Positions 15,670 to 24,316 of a DNA stretch of 64,000 nucleotides are shown piece after piece (positions within the stretch are counted from its first letter, which is position 1; each line of letters begins with the position of its first letter). The notes below the pieces were generated by a model. It made no database searches, was not told the origin of the DNA, and saw nothing but the letters and a program-made list of their open reading frames with translations. This DNA is from Anaerolineaceae bacterium (GTDB lineage Bacteria > Chloroflexota > Anaerolineae > Anaerolineales > Anaerolineaceae): assembly GCA_002702705.1 (NCBI GenBank), contig PABH01000042.1, forward strand, positions 186,001 to 250,000. The letters are read 5' to 3'. A program made the translations under genes and the position numbers.

Positions 15670-15987
15670 CTATTTAGTTTTAACTACTTCTTTTGCTTCC
15701 TGAAGACCTTCCTGCATCACCGCTGCCTCTTCTTGAAAAACACTGCGGCCAATATTTTTTAACCGGCTTACACGATCACTTGCTTCATCAACAATATTTT
15801 TTGTTGTTTTTTCAACTTGTTTCACAGTGTCATCTACGGTAGAAACTGCTTTGTCACGCAGATTCATTCCTTTTTCGGCTAGCATGGCTCTCGTTTCTTC
15901 TCCAGAACGTGAAGCATTTAATAAGGCAATACCTGCCCCAATCAATCCACCTAAAATCAAGCCAGTCATCCAATTTTTTTTACTCAT
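15670..15987 (-). CDS. YtxH domain-containing protein
   Basis: A 105-residue YtxH-type protein. A short N-terminal membrane segment with WMTGLILGGLIGAGIALL (about 6-23) is followed by SRSGEETRAMLAEKG, the typical phosphorylation-like GEE..R segment, and then a long amphipathic helix to the end. The ribosome-binding site AAGGAG is well placed. YtxH proteins are small general-stress proteins of unknown mechanism. The gene has its own long upstream region and a terminator directly after its stop, so it may be transcribed alone. Confidence 0.85.
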   Translation of the reverse strand: MSKKNWMTGLILGGLIGAGIALLNASRSGEETRAMLAEKGMNLRDKAVSTVDDTVKQVEKTTKNIVDEASDRVSRLKNIGRSVFQEEAAVMQEGLQEAKEVVKTK

Positions 15988-16334
15988 AATTTTTCTCCTT
16001 TTTTATTTATTAACGATAATTTTTTGTTCATATAAATAAAGATTTTTTGCCAAGTTTTATACAAATCAATATTTCCTTTATGTATGTTTATGTATGTTGT
16101 TCATCCATTTGTTATAAAAACTTGGTAATTGCTTATTTTTTATCCACTTTAATTGTAGAAAATTTTTTAATAAATGAATATGGGTAAAACTCCTACCTTG
16201 GCATCATGGATTTCCCTAACAAAATAGTTCATGCGGTTGTTTTTATTATGTTAAAAAATAATATACGGAATAGAAAAGAAAACCCTTATCATATGGGCTG
16301 TCTATTTCATATAAAAGCACAAGCGCAAAAAAAT
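15988..16334. other. Intergenic region with a long inverted repeat and AT-rich repeats
   Basis: About 350 bases, very AT-rich and without a gene. An inverted repeat with arms CCAAGTTTT (16050-16058) and AAAACTTGG (16117-16125) encloses a direct repeat of TATGTATGTT (around 16079-16098). Further out, at 16208-16218, lies GGATTTCCCTA, an 11-base core also found upstream of the PRC-barrel gene. These could be regulatory for the YtxH gene, which reads leftward from here. Confidence 0.5.
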
Positions 16335-18986
16335 TTATTTTTTAGGTAAAGGAACAAGAACGCGGATTAAAGTTCCTTTTCCAAGGGAGGATTCAATAAC
16401 TAATTTTCCACCAATCGCTTCCACCCGTTCGCGGGTACCAACCAAACCCAGGTGACCTTCGCGAGCCAATTTTATCCAACGGATCGGCATTTCCAATCCC
16501 TTTCCGTCATCCTTCATTTCCAAAATTATCCGATCTTCGTCAAAATCCAGGGTAACCCACATATTTTGCGCTTCAGCATGACGGGCAACATTACTGACAC
16601 CATTTTGATATATTCGAAACAATACCAGACGTTGGTGATCTGCTAACATATCACCATCCGGCGTAAGATTCAAATGAATATTAAGCTCAGGGTGCATTTC
16701 TTGGAAATATTCCATATGACTGTAAATAGCCTGTTCCAATCCAAAAGGTGTTAAAGCGGGTGGGCGTAAATTTCTACTAATCCCCCGTAAACCCTGCACA
16801 ACTTGTTGGGTCATTTCGCTGGAAGTATGAATTTTCTGACTAATTTCTTTTAATCCAGCCTGTTCCAAGTCTTTCTCAATTTCAGATAACTGAAAGTTTA
16901 TGCTAAAAAGTTCCTGAATAATTCCATCATGTAGTTCTTGAGCTAACATTAACCGTTCAGATTCCTGGCTGTCAATCAAACGGTGCTGCACCTCCGAAAG
17001 CTCGTCTTGAATACGTTTTTGTTCAGTCATATCCCGTACAGCACTGATCACAAGCCATTCATCGCCAATTTTCACGGGGCTGAGCATCACATCCACAGGA
17101 AACTCATCGCCGCTTTTTTTTCTGGCAAATAAATCCATATTTGGTGCCATGATTCGTCGGTGAGGATCGGTGTGGTAATTTTCACGATGACTAAAATGGA
17201 TTTCCCGAAACTGTTCGGATAATAACATTTCAATTCTAGCCCCAACCAATTCATTTTGACCATAACCAAAAATGGTTTCCCCTTGTACGTTTGCTCGCAA
17301 AATTTCACCATCCTGGTTAACCAAAAACATGGCATCTGGAGAGAGATCAAATAAATCAGAGAATAAAGCACGGCTGCGGGTCAGATCTTCTTCAATAATT
17401 TTTCGTTCAGTAATTTCATTATTTAATTTTTCGACAGCTCGTTCTAACATTGCCGTCCGGCGTTTGACTTTTGTATCTAATTCTGTATTTAGATTTTGTG
17501 CTTGCTGGAATAAACGAACATTGTCCAAGGCTAAGGCAGCCCTTCTGGTTACTTCTTCAGCTAAAAACAGTTGCCTTTTTCCATATAATCCATTTGGTCC
17601 ACCCCAAACAAAAGAGATGGCCCCCAATGAGTGTCCTCTGGCAATCATCGGCAGCACCATAGCAGACCGGAATCCCAAACAACGCATAAGATGAGCATGT
17701 TCTTCACAGGATGAGATCTGTTGAATGTCTTCATCTGTGACATGTGGAAAAAACTCCGGTTCACCTGTACGCAGGACTTTATAAGCTCCACGTGTAAAAT
17801 CCGGTTTCGGAGGAAATTTTTCTTGAAGATTTTGCGCTAAAGTACGCTTTTCCGGATCTTTATGGGTGGTCGCCACCTGCTCAATCATCGTTTCATCCTC
17901 GGAAATTACATGTACGACACACCAATCTGCCAGATGAGCGATAATCATCTCTGAAATTTGGTGAAGAAGCGCTCGATAATCCAGGGGCTTTGCTATAAGA
18001 GAACTTAATTCAGATAAAAAGGCATGATCCTGTTCAGCTTGTTTAATTTCTGTAATATCCTGAAACACATTTACAGCGTATTTAACTTGTTGAAATTGAT
18101 CCATCACCGGAGATGCTTTTACTTCCAACCAACGGTGAGTATCTGTACCAACTTCAACAGAATGAACAAACGCCTTTGCTCGCTTTTCCCCTTTGAGTGC
18201 CCTACGCCCAGGCAGTCGATCCATCTGAAAAGGCTCACCATGCTCATCATAAAGCATGTATTTTTTCATTACATCACGAATATCCATAGATAACAATGTA
18301 TCTGAATCCGGCATACCTAATAACTCAGCTGCTACCTGGTTAGCATATAAAAACTGTCCATTTAAATCTTGGATCACAATAGCATCTGAAATGCTGTCAA
18401 AGATAACAAGTCTTTCGTCTTGTGCGGCAAACAAAGATGATTCCACACGATGCCGGTCTAACGCCAACCCAACCTTGTTCGCAATTTTTCTTAGAAAAAT
18501 CAAATCGAGTGGTGAAAATCCTCGCTGACTATTCCGAGTATATAATCCAATAACACCATAAGGCTCCATGTTCCCCGGAACCACTGCTGTGATACCGTCC
18601 TTAATTTGATGTGCTTCAAATAACGGCGGTGCAGAAAACCGCGTTTCAAACCCGTTTGATTCACCATTAAACAAAGTGAAACCAGCCTGGCTGGACTGTC
18701 TTCCATCCAACTTGGTGTATCCCACCAAGCCTTCTTTCCACCCCCAGCCAGCTTTTAACAATAAACTCCCATCCGATAATTTTTCATAAAGTGCAAAAAG
18801 GTCAATCTGCAAAACTGGTTTTAAAAGTTTTATCATATCTTCAATAAAACTCGGTGAATCCTTACTTTTTAACGCCAGTTGAGCGAGATTATTTAATATA
18901 TTTTGCTGAAATTGAATATTAGATTCTGCTAGTTTTTCCCCATTTAGAATTACAGCATTTCCGGAGGGTATGTTGTTTTCACCCAT
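16335..18986 (-). CDS. NarX/DegS-type sensor histidine kinase with GAF and PAS domains
   Basis: An 883-residue soluble kinase. Domains in order: GAF (about 30-195), PAS (about 205-325, with AELLGMPDSDTLLSMDIRDV), GAF (about 340-500), a coiled coil (about 500-545), PAS (about 548-665), a HisKA_3 dimerisation domain with the phospho-acceptor His686 in AQELHDG, and a C-terminal ATPase domain with DDGKGLEMP and GHLGLVGTRERVEAIGG. The HisKA_3 type normally pairs with NarL-like regulators, and two of these are encoded divergently about 0.9 and 1.7 kb away. No membrane segment is seen, so it should sense a cytoplasmic or diffusible signal. It probably drives the surrounding stress genes, but that is inference. 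Confidence 0.9.
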   Translation of the reverse strand: MGENNIPSGNAVILNGEKLAESNIQFQQNILNNLAQLALKSKDSPSFIEDMIKLLKPVLQIDLFALYEKLSDGSLLLKAGWGWKEGLVGYTKLDGRQSSQAGFTLFNGESNGFETRFSAPPLFEAHQIKDGITAVVPGNMEPYGVIGLYTRNSQRGFSPLDLIFLRKIANKVGLALDRHRVESSLFAAQDERLVIFDSISDAIVIQDLNGQFLYANQVAAELLGMPDSDTLLSMDIRDVMKKYMLYDEHGEPFQMDRLPGRRALKGEKRAKAFVHSVEVGTDTHRWLEVKASPVMDQFQQVKYAVNVFQDITEIKQAEQDHAFLSELSSLIAKPLDYRALLHQISEMIIAHLADWCVVHVISEDETMIEQVATTHKDPEKRTLAQNLQEKFPPKPDFTRGAYKVLRTGEPEFFPHVTDEDIQQISSCEEHAHLMRCLGFRSAMVLPMIARGHSLGAISFVWGGPNGLYGKRQLFLAEEVTRRAALALDNVRLFQQAQNLNTELDTKVKRRTAMLERAVEKLNNEITERKIIEEDLTRSRALFSDLFDLSPDAMFLVNQDGEILRANVQGETIFGYGQNELVGARIEMLLSEQFREIHFSHRENYHTDPHRRIMAPNMDLFARKKSGDEFPVDVMLSPVKIGDEWLVISAVRDMTEQKRIQDELSEVQHRLIDSQESERLMLAQELHDGIIQELFSINFQLSEIEKDLEQAGLKEISQKIHTSSEMTQQVVQGLRGISRNLRPPALTPFGLEQAIYSHMEYFQEMHPELNIHLNLTPDGDMLADHQRLVLFRIYQNGVSNVARHAEAQNMWVTLDFDEDRIILEMKDDGKGLEMPIRWIKLAREGHLGLVGTRERVEAIGGKLVIESSLGKGTLIRVLVPLPKK

Positions 18987-19053
18987 AAAAAAGCTCCCAT
19001 CTTTTTTTATTTAATACCCACAAAAAATGACTCCAATCCCCCTCACTAATAAA

Positions 19054-19082
19054 AGTATACTAAAAAAATTTTTCTTTTTCAA
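19054..19082 (-). promoter_or_regulatory. Sigma-70-type promoter for the histidine kinase gene
   Basis: Minus strand: TTGAAA (19082-19077), a 17-base spacer, and TATACT (19059-19054). Each hexamer matches consensus at five of six positions. It lies about 70 bases upstream of the kinase ATG. Confidence 0.6.
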
Positions 19083-19248
19083 GAAACCGCTTATCTGCTG
19101 GATAAGATTAAAGCGCGGGATAATGAACAAATTCTCAAAGGTGGGGAATCTACTAAGCCGTGAATAGGACTTTTCCCAATTGAACACCATCTTATTTAGA
19201 TATACATTTAAATTGATAGTAATATTTTGAATATTAAAAACTTTGTCA

Positions 19249-19276
19249 TTGATACAAATTAGATGTTAAGTATAAC
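19249..19276 (+). promoter_or_regulatory. Sigma-70-type promoter for the BON-domain gene
   Basis: TTGATA (19249-19254), a 16-base spacer and TATAAC (19271-19276), about 88 bases before the BON ATG. Each hexamer matches consensus at five of six positions. Confidence 0.55.
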
Positions 19277-19363
19277 AAATAAGGTCTAAATAACGAAAAT
19301 GACAAATATCTCAGTCTTTCGAGACAGATTATTTTATAAACATTTATATTTGAAGGAGAAGAA

Positions 19364-19570
19364 ATGAACACAGAAGAATTAACTCGATCCGTAACCAAAG
19401 CCCTGGTACAAGACGAACGCACAAAAGAGGCTGCCATTGAGGTAATTAACCAAAATGGAATCCTGACGTTAAAAGGGCATGTTAAAAATGATAAAATCCG
19501 GAAAGCCGCAGAAAATATTGCCATGCAGCAGCCCGGTGTCGTTTCTGTAATTAATGAGTTGAGGATTTAA
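19364..19570 (+). CDS. BON-domain protein
   Basis: A 68-residue protein that is essentially one BON domain. The pattern of an N-terminal helix (EELTRSVTKALVQDERTK), the strand pair AIEVINQNGILTLKGHVKN and the closing GVVSVINELRI is typical. No signal peptide is seen, so it is predicted cytosolic, unlike OsmY. BON domains bind phospholipid or other hydrophobic ligands. The ribosome-binding site GAAGGAG is strong. It stands alone between the divergent kinase and the first response-regulator gene, fitting the general stress character of the region. Confidence 0.85.
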   Translation: MNTEELTRSVTKALVQDERTKEAAIEVINQNGILTLKGHVKNDKIRKAAENIAMQQPGVVSVINELRI

Positions 19571-19783
19571 CATCGGTCGTTTGAAAATTATTTATATACT
19601 TCTACTTGCATTAACCTCAAACCTAACGATGAAAAAACGGTCTTACCCTGAATTAATCCATCATTAGGAAAAAAACCTATTCATGCAATTAATTGGTATT
19701 CTTATGTCCTCTCTCTTGGTTATAAAATTGATAGACTTTGTAATACCTTACGTTTTTACCTAAGAGAAATATCAATGTAAAAA

Positions 19784-19792
19784 TGATATAAT
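19784..19792 (+). promoter_or_regulatory. Extended -10 promoter for the first response-regulator gene
   Basis: A perfect TATAAT (19787-19792) with the extended TGn motif just before it and no good -35 hexamer. It lies 75 bases upstream of the start codon. Upstream, TAGG and CCTA flank an A-run near 19670 as a weak dyad. A missing -35 element fits an activator-dependent promoter. Confidence 0.5.
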
Positions 19793-19867
19793 TTTATTTT
19801 GAAGACTTAAGCAACGATTTTATACTATCAGGTTCATCTAATATATCAACCAAAGAGGGATACCCAT

Positions 19868-20515
19868 ATGACAACCCGAGTACGTATTGTTTTAGCGGAT
19901 GATCATCCGATCACTAGAGAAGGTATAAAAAAATTCCTCATTAATTCCGTCGGGATTGACCTGATTGGCGAAGCGGAAGATGGAGAAGAAGCCTTAAGAA
20001 TGGCAGAAGAACTATCTCCGGATGTCCTTTTATTAGATATGGAAATGCCAAAACTAAAAGGCCTCGAAGTAGCCAAACGGCTTAAAGAGAAACACTCACC
20101 TGTTCGTATTCTGGCCCTTAGCACTTACGACGATAAACAATATATCTATGGTGTCCTGGCAACAGGTGCAAGCGGATATCTTACCAAAGAAGAGGTGCCA
20201 GAAAACATTGTTGATGCAGTGCGGGGGGTAGCAAGAGGAGAACAGGGTTGGGTCAGCCGGAGAATAGCTGCCCTGATGGCAACCTGGACTCACAGTCCGG
20301 AGGAAGAACCGGATCTATTGACCGAAAGAGAAATGGAAGTATTACTTCAATTAGCTGAAGGAAAAACCAACAAAGAAATTGGTTATGCCTTAGATATAAG
20401 TCAAAAAACGGTAGAAAAACATCTCGAATCCATATACACAAAATTAAATGTTAATTCCCGCGTAGAAGCTGCTGTTTTTGCTGTAGAACAAGGATATATA
20501 AAAAAAGGAAGGTAG
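19868..20515 (+). CDS. NarL/FixJ-type response regulator
   Basis: A 215-residue response regulator. The receiver domain (about 5-120) has the acidic pair Asp11-Asp12, the phospho-acceptor Asp57 in VLLLDMEMP, and a conserved Lys in GYLTKEE (about 107). The C-terminal LuxR-type helix-turn-helix (about 150-212) is canonical: LTEREMEVLLQLAEGKTNKEI followed by DISQKTVEKHLESIYTKLNV. Length and layout match NarL, LiaR and DegU. The likely partner is the HisKA_3 kinase encoded divergently to the left. The next gene is a paralogous regulator about 150 bases downstream. Confidence 0.93.
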   Translation: MTTRVRIVLADDHPITREGIKKFLINSVGIDLIGEAEDGEEALRMAEELSPDVLLLDMEMPKLKGLEVAKRLKEKHSPVRILALSTYDDKQYIYGVLATGASGYLTKEEVPENIVDAVRGVARGEQGWVSRRIAALMATWTHSPEEEPDLLTEREMEVLLQLAEGKTNKEIGYALDISQKTVEKHLESIYTKLNVNSRVEAAVFAVEQGYIKKGR

Positions 20516-20666
20516 GGTTTTTACTACCATTATTCTAGGCACTTCCCCAATAGTCTCTGTTAAGGACGTATTTTATAATAAAAAAAGATAGGAAAGTCTT
20601 ACAAACATAGTGGCAATATGACAAGGATGTCTAAAGTTGTCAAAAGGAGATGAAAGCGGATAGAAA

Positions 20667-21299
20667 ATGAAAATTAAAATTCTATTGGTAGATGACCACG
20701 TAAATGTCCGCCAGGGACTTCGCAAGATGTTGAGTCGCTCCCCTAAAGTTGAAATTGTCGGAGAAGCGGGAAATGGGGTGGAAGCTTTAGAACTTGTGGA
20801 ACATTTAAACCCGGATGTAATGCTGTTAGATGTCGAGATGCCGGGCATGAATGGTTATGAAGTAGCACGCCGTGTGATGGATTCAGAAAACAATGTGCGT
20901 GTTTTAGCGTTAAGTGGTTATGATGATAAAAGATATATACTTGGAATGTTTTCAAGCGGTGCAGTTGGGTATATCACCAAAGATGAAGCACCCAATCAAT
21001 TACTGCAAGCCGTCCAGGAAGTAGCTTCTGGTTATAAAGGATGGATCAGTCCCCGCGTAGCTGAAAAACTTGGAGTTCCTGCTCGCCCAAAAGGACGCGA
21101 TACCATCCCAGCCTTGAGTCTTAAAGAAACACAGGTGTTAAGAAAAATGACTCAAGGAAAAACAGACCGAGAAATTATGCAAGAATTAAATATGGATCGA
21201 TCGACTATTAAAGATTGTGTCCAATCGATTATTTGGAAGCTGGGTGTAACAACACGATTAGAAGCCGTATTACGAGCAATGCAAGAAGGGCTTGTTTAA
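20667..21299 (+). CDS. NarL-type response regulator with diverged DNA-binding helix
   Basis: A 210-residue response regulator with receiver residues Asp9-Asp10, phospho-acceptor Asp55 in VMLLDVEMP and Lys in GYITKDE. Its output domain aligns with LuxR-type helix-turn-helices (LSLKETQVLRKMTQGKTDREI). The recognition-helix region reads NMDRSTIKDCVQSIIWKLGV, where the usual TVxxHxxxIxxKL pattern has lost the His. It may bind a different site from its neighbour. A TATAAT at 20574-20579 could be its own -10 element. The strongest AAGGAG lies rather far upstream of the ATG, so initiation may be weak. Confidence 0.9.
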   Translation: MKIKILLVDDHVNVRQGLRKMLSRSPKVEIVGEAGNGVEALELVEHLNPDVMLLDVEMPGMNGYEVARRVMDSENNVRVLALSGYDDKRYILGMFSSGAVGYITKDEAPNQLLQAVQEVASGYKGWISPRVAEKLGVPARPKGRDTIPALSLKETQVLRKMTQGKTDREIMQELNMDRSTIKDCVQSIIWKLGVTTRLEAVLRAMQEGLV

Positions 21300-21365
21300 T
21301 TTAGGGTTCTTTTTTGGTTTAAAAACAATCCGTTTCTTGACCAGCACTTTCATTTCCAAATCCGC

Positions 21366-22547
21366 TTATTTTTGTTGCAAAATAGTATGCGCTCTTTGGA
21401 TTAAATTCTCTAAACGAGATACCATATTTAGCGTATAGGATTTATCTTTGTGAGGCTCTTCAATAATCATTTGTTTTACTTTGTCCATTTTAATTTCAAT
21501 CTTTGCCAATTTTTCTGAAGTATCTTCACTTTCTGCGCTTATATGAATGGGGATCAATTTCTTACCAAGAATTTGGATCGTCACTGCTAATACCGGAGCA
21601 AACACCGCTCCTATCAAACCATACGATTCAGCCAAAATAATTACGGTAACCATTAACAAGATAGAACTATAACGTGAACGGGGGAAAATCTTATTTCCAA
21701 CGATAACTTCTAACAAAACTAAAACAATTAATGTAAACCCTGATGCAGCCACAGCAGCCCAAAGACCATAACTCGAACCAGCTATTAACGGTAAAAATAC
21801 AAGCATCACCGCCCCCAACCAGGGAATTAACCGCACAATTGCGCCAAAGACAGCTAACAGGGTGGCATATTCAATCCCTAAACTAATATATCCAAGCCAT
21901 AATAATACGCCGCTGATGAGACTCATCATACCTTCACGCCGAATAAATGCGCCAACCCCTTCTTCTATGGCAAACCAGATATTCCTTGCCCGAGCACGGC
22001 TTTCTACTGGCAACAAAGATAACCATAAACGTTCAAATCGAATATGGTCTGTACTCCAATAGATGCTCAATACTACCACGATCACTACGCGGGCAAAAAA
22101 ATCAAAAACACCCTGTGCTGTACCCAACACACGAAGAAAAATCTCTGGTGATCTTTCACCTGTAATAGCAGAATTCAAATCCTTCGGATTAGGTAGCTGT
22201 TGCGCGAAACCATTTAGCAATGAATTTTCTCCTGTCAACCATTTATCTTTAAGTTCTTCGTATCCAACAAAAGAATGATCCGTTAATTTCTGTATATCTT
22301 GAATGATTTGCCCACCTGCTGAAAACATCAAAACAAATAAAATCAAAAAAAACAAACCAAAGGTGAGGATTAATGCAATCGATTTTGATACATTATGTTT
22401 GATCAATTTATTTATGAATGGGCGAAATGCCGCTGCCAAAACAAGCGATAAAAAGAACAATATTATGGCTGAACTGAACTGCCAGAGAAGAACCAAAACC
22501 GTTAGTGTGATCAATACCAGGGCTGTATACCATGCGATGCGGATCAT
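21366..22547 (-). CDS. AI-2E-family (PerM-like) membrane transporter, paralogue 1
   Basis: A 393-residue membrane protein of the AI-2E/PerM family. It has about eight membrane segments, with typical features such as IGAVFAPVLAVTIQILGKK near the end of the membrane part and the LIPWLGAVMLVFLPLIAG loop. A charged, probably coiled C-terminal tail (about 325-393) follows. Family members export small molecules or act in Na+/H+ exchange; the substrate cannot be told here. Its ATG overlaps the stop of the paralogue upstream by 4 bp, so the two are translationally coupled and may form a heteromer. Confidence 0.87.
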   Translation of the reverse strand: MIRIAWYTALVLITLTVLVLLWQFSSAIILFFLSLVLAAAFRPFINKLIKHNVSKSIALILTFGLFFLILFVLMFSAGGQIIQDIQKLTDHSFVGYEELKDKWLTGENSLLNGFAQQLPNPKDLNSAITGERSPEIFLRVLGTAQGVFDFFARVVIVVVLSIYWSTDHIRFERLWLSLLPVESRARARNIWFAIEEGVGAFIRREGMMSLISGVLLWLGYISLGIEYATLLAVFGAIVRLIPWLGAVMLVFLPLIAGSSYGLWAAVAASGFTLIVLVLLEVIVGNKIFPRSRYSSILLMVTVIILAESYGLIGAVFAPVLAVTIQILGKKLIPIHISAESEDTSEKLAKIEIKMDKVKQMIIEEPHKDKSYTLNMVSRLENLIQRAHTILQQK

Positions 22548-23809
22548 AATTCTTCCTCACTCACTTCCGGTTTTAATAAAAGATCAAGCTCAATCGCTAT
22601 CGCTTCAATCGAATCTTCAATCTGATCACTATCCTCATCCGATCTTTCACCTTTATTACGTAATTGTTTATGAATATCTCCGATTAAATCTTGGAGTTCA
22701 TATCGTAATGCACTATTTAGATCCCGTCCTACTGGCTTAATTTCTTCAATTTGTGCTTTAGAAAGAAGAAATCTGTCTAAAAGTAATTGAAAGACAGCAG
22801 CGATCGGGATTGCCAACAAAGCACCCGGTAAACCTAACAATGAAGTGAACGTAGCCAAAACCAATAACGTTATCATTGGATGAACGCCTACGGACGCACC
22901 CATCACCTTTGGTACAAATAAATAATTCTCTGAAACCTGAATAACGATCGTTGATATTAATACCCATAACACCATGGTTGGGCTTATTGAAAAAGCCACC
23001 ATTAATGCTGGTATGGCACCCAGTGCAGGACCAATAACCGGGACTGCCTCAAATATGCCTGCAATGATTGCCAATACCAACGCATTCGGTAAACCCATTA
23101 ACAAATATGCTGTTAATGCCATCGCACCGATGATGGCACATAAAATTAATTGTCCACGTACAAATGCGCCAACCCGCTTCTCAATCGCTTTATATAATTC
23201 TTGTCCGTTTTGACGCATGGAAGGTGGTAAATAAAATAACAAACTTCGCAACGAACGGTCGCTTTCTAATATCCAAAATGAAGTCAATAAAAAAATCGCC
23301 CCAATTGACAACAATCCGGAGAAAAAATCACCTGTGAAATTCATGAAGCGAGAAACCGCATCCAGTGATTGCCCTTCTATTGAAGTATTATTTACCATTA
23401 ATCCCAGGTTTGACGGTAAATTAAATCCAATATTACGCAAAAAAACACTGGGGGATTCAAATAACATGCTTCGAAAGTCTTGATAGATTTTGGGTATAGA
23501 AACTGCTAATTCAAACGATTGTTCAACAATGATAGGCACAATCAAAAACAATAAACCAGTAAGTGCCAGCAAAAACATCAGGTATACCAGGCTTAAACTA
23601 TAGGCCCGAGATAGCCCTCGGCCTACGAACCAATCCACCATTGGCCGCAATGCAGTGCCCAACACCATTGCAATAAATAAAATTAATAAAACAATGCGAA
23701 ACCGAAACAATAACCAAAACGCCAGGCTGACCGCTACCACAAACAGCGTGGCCGTGATCACCTGGCGTGCTGACCATTTTGGTAAAAATGAAGAGGGTGT
23801 TGAATTCAT
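22544..23809 (-). CDS. AI-2E-family (PerM-like) membrane transporter, paralogue 2
   Basis: A 421-residue paralogue of the next gene with the same layout. The membrane core carries LGTALRPMVDWFVGRGLSRA, FEAVPVIGPALGAIPALM and LLGLPGALLAIPIAAVFQ, the latter two strongly typical of the AI-2E family. The C-terminal tail is acidic and probably cytosolic (about 360-421). The predicted start has only a weak ribosome-binding site. It lies downstream of the small DUF3309 gene, but a perfect 14-bp hairpin intervenes. Function is inferred only to family level. Confidence 0.88.
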   Translation of the reverse strand: MNSTPSSFLPKWSARQVITATLFVVAVSLAFWLLFRFRIVLLILFIAMVLGTALRPMVDWFVGRGLSRAYSLSLVYLMFLLALTGLLFLIVPIIVEQSFELAVSIPKIYQDFRSMLFESPSVFLRNIGFNLPSNLGLMVNNTSIEGQSLDAVSRFMNFTGDFFSGLLSIGAIFLLTSFWILESDRSLRSLLFYLPPSMRQNGQELYKAIEKRVGAFVRGQLILCAIIGAMALTAYLLMGLPNALVLAIIAGIFEAVPVIGPALGAIPALMVAFSISPTMVLWVLISTIVIQVSENYLFVPKVMGASVGVHPMITLLVLATFTSLLGLPGALLAIPIAAVFQLLLDRFLLSKAQIEEIKPVGRDLNSALRYELQDLIGDIHKQLRNKGERSDEDSDQIEDSIEAIAIELDLLLKPEVSEEEL

Positions 23810-23822
23810 ATTTTGTAACCAG

Positions 23823-23854
23823 AGAATACGAGGGTGAAATCACCCTCGTATTCT
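23823..23854. terminator. Perfect 14-bp hairpin between the DUF3309 and AI-2E genes
   Basis: Arms AGAATACGAGGGTG (23823-23836) and CACCCTCGTATTCT (23841-23854) are fully complementary with a 4-base loop. No T-tract follows on either strand, so it may be an attenuator, an mRNA-stability element or a Rho-assisted stop rather than a classical terminator. Confidence 0.6.
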
Positions 23855-23878
23855 AAAACGACTATTTTATTTCAGTTT

Positions 23879-24034
23879 TTAGATCCAACCTGCAAGTAAT
23901 GCAATGATTAAGATCACCAACAACACACCTACCACACCACTACCACGGTAACCCCAGCTGCGGCTGTAGGGAAAAACAGGTAATGACCCAAGCAACAGTA
24001 ATACCAACACAATGATTAGAATGGTACCAAGCAT
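23879..24034 (-). CDS. DUF3309-family small membrane protein
   Basis: A 51-residue protein read directly from the minus strand. It begins MLGTILIIVLVLLLLGSLP, passes through PYSRSWGYRGSG and ends in a second hydrophobic helix, VVGVLLVILIIALLAGWI. The central SRSWGY segment between two membrane helices is the hallmark of DUF3309 proteins as I know them. A perfect AGGAGG lies 7 bases before the ATG. Function is unknown; such genes often accompany CsbD, GlsB and DUF1328 stress genes, as here. It is the last gene of the minus-strand stress set before the AI-2E pair. Confidence 0.88.
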   Translation of the reverse strand: MLGTILIIVLVLLLLGSLPVFPYSRSWGYRGSGVVGVLLVILIIALLAGWI

Positions 24035-24045
24035 AATAATTCCTC

Positions 24046-24252
24046 CTATTTATCTTTCATCTCGCGCATGAATTTATCAATTTCGCGTTCAGCTTCTTCT
24101 TTGGAATATCCATATCGTTCCTGAAGTTTTCCTGCCAATTTGGTAGATTGTCCTTCAATCTGGTCCAGATCATCATTTGTCAGTTCACCCCATTTTTTTT
24201 GCACCTCACCGCGCAACTGTTTCCATTTTCCTTCTAATATTTCCTTGTTCAT
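24046..24252 (-). CDS. CsbD-family stress protein
   Basis: A 68-residue, highly charged protein of the CsbD family. The signature is NKEILEGKWKQLRGEVQKKWGELTNDD, with a Lys/Glu-rich helical bundle following and QERYGYSKEEAE near the end. It is soluble with no signal peptide. The B. subtilis member belongs to the sigma-B stress regulon, but its biochemical role is unknown. The ribosome-binding site GAGGAGG is strong. It lies 11 bases upstream of the DUF3309 gene and 64 bases downstream of the GlsB-like gene, all on the minus strand. Confidence 0.93.
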   Translation of the reverse strand: MNKEILEGKWKQLRGEVQKKWGELTNDDLDQIEGQSTKLAGKLQERYGYSKEEAEREIDKFMREMKDK

Positions 24253-24316
24253 TATGTACCTCCTCGTACAGAATTTAATTTATTTTTTTGAGTAACTTTT
24301 TACCAGTAAAATGTCT

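Larger units (their letters stand above)
18987..19363. other. Divergent intergenic region between the kinase and BON-protein genes
   Basis: About 375 bases without a gene. It holds one convincing promoter for each direction (listed separately). Between them I see only AT-rich sequence and no clear palindromic operator. Confidence 0.5.

Noticed and set aside
20643-20672. A six-codon leader ORF just before the second response-regulator gene
   Set aside because: An ATG directly follows AAGGAG with no spacer and the frame ends overlapping the true ATG; the spacing is too short for initiation.
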